From Ciceribacter sp. T2.26MG-112.2 (GTDB lineage Bacteria; Pseudomonadota; Alphaproteobacteria; Rhizobiales; Rhizobiaceae): a DNA stretch of 64,000 nucleotides. Below, in pieces: positions 63,959 through 64,000 of the stretch. The notes under the pieces are model-generated. The model was not told the DNA's origin, searched no databases, and worked only from the letters and a program-made list of their open reading frames with translations. Each line of letters opens with the position of its first letter. Within the stretch, counting starts at the first letter, position 1. The stretch is taken from positions 124,001-188,000 of the forward strand of contig NZ_UEYQ01000001.1 in assembly GCF_900492205.1 (NCBI RefSeq). Reading direction: 5' to 3'. The position numbers and the translations under genes were made by a program.

Positions 63959-64000
63959 CTAGCCGCGAAGCGGCACCGACAGCTTCACCGACAGTCCGCC
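63959..64000 (-). CDS. C-terminal end of an unidentified protein (partial)
   Basis: Thirteen in-frame codons before a TAG read GGLSVKLSVPLRG. Such a glycine- and hydrophobic-alternating end resembles the last strand of histidine-kinase ATPase domains, but 13 residues cannot establish this. The rest lies beyond the right edge of the window. Confidence 0.3.
   Translation of the reverse strand, partial: GGLSVKLSVPLRG

Overview
This is a gene-dense, high-GC chromosomal segment from an alphaproteobacterium. It is most likely a member of the Rhizobiaceae (Rhizobium/Agrobacterium/Ensifer/Shinella type). That call rests on a PmtA-type phospholipid N-methyltransferase, a UgpBAEC operon with a PhoB-like box, dnaN beside rsmI/yraN, a PecS/PecM pair, a TPP-riboswitch thiM-thiE unit, and a palindromic intergenic repeat of a kind I recall from rhizobial genomes. 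No genus-specific marker was found. No tRNA, rRNA, CRISPR array or insertion sequence was recognised.

Layout. 1-1100: thiamine salvage (thiM, thiE) behind a TPP riboswitch. 1300-10400: a free-standing ComEC-type metallo-beta-lactamase protein, a HAD phosphatase, prfC, dut, two divergent LysE exporters, cysK and comM. 10567-12105: gshB and an exported cupin. 12227-16456: the ugpBAEC glycerol-3-phosphate importer. 16577-21246: yraN-rsmI diverging from dnaN, then pmtA, an odd histidine phosphatase and pyrF. 21276-28007: a secreted beta-helix protein, DUF1330, an NDUFA9-like protein, a 52-residue secreted peptide, uppP, a GST, queG and an SDR. 28351-30102: an RlpA-like protein and an RsmB-type methyltransferase. 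30245-35290: a four-gene periplasmic imelysin / di-heme / imelysin / DUF1513 operon, probably for iron. 35333-38701: TspO, a thioesterase, an MTA/SAH nucleosidase and guaA. 39003-44376: a globin-coupled chemotaxis transducer behind an AT-rich promoter region, an ArsC-like protein, YbaK, an M29 aminopeptidase and PecM/PecS. 44511-47435: a small periplasmic protein, xseA, a solo gene-transfer-agent spike-base homologue and a small membrane protein. 47501-50850: a Gtr-like glycan modification set (GT-C enzyme, GT2 and GtrA). 50859-57120: oxidoreductases and regulators, namely Gfo/Idh, a cysteine hydrolase with a GlxA regulator, two aldo/keto reductases, a GNAT and a LysR. 57134-63782: a PAS-PAS-GGDEF cyclase, then pheT and pheS with a foreign-looking AT-rich membrane gene between them, then rplT-rpmI.

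Most of the window is ordinary chromosomal housekeeping. The points that deserve a second look are: the AT-rich gene translationally coupled between pheS and pheT; the orphan spike-base protein; the imelysin pair in which the second copy lacks the histidine of its signature motif; the AT-rich island with a perfect palindrome before the globin-coupled transducer; and several clean operators (PhoB-like, PecS/MarR and LysR). I did not find a convincing new multi-gene defence or mobile system.
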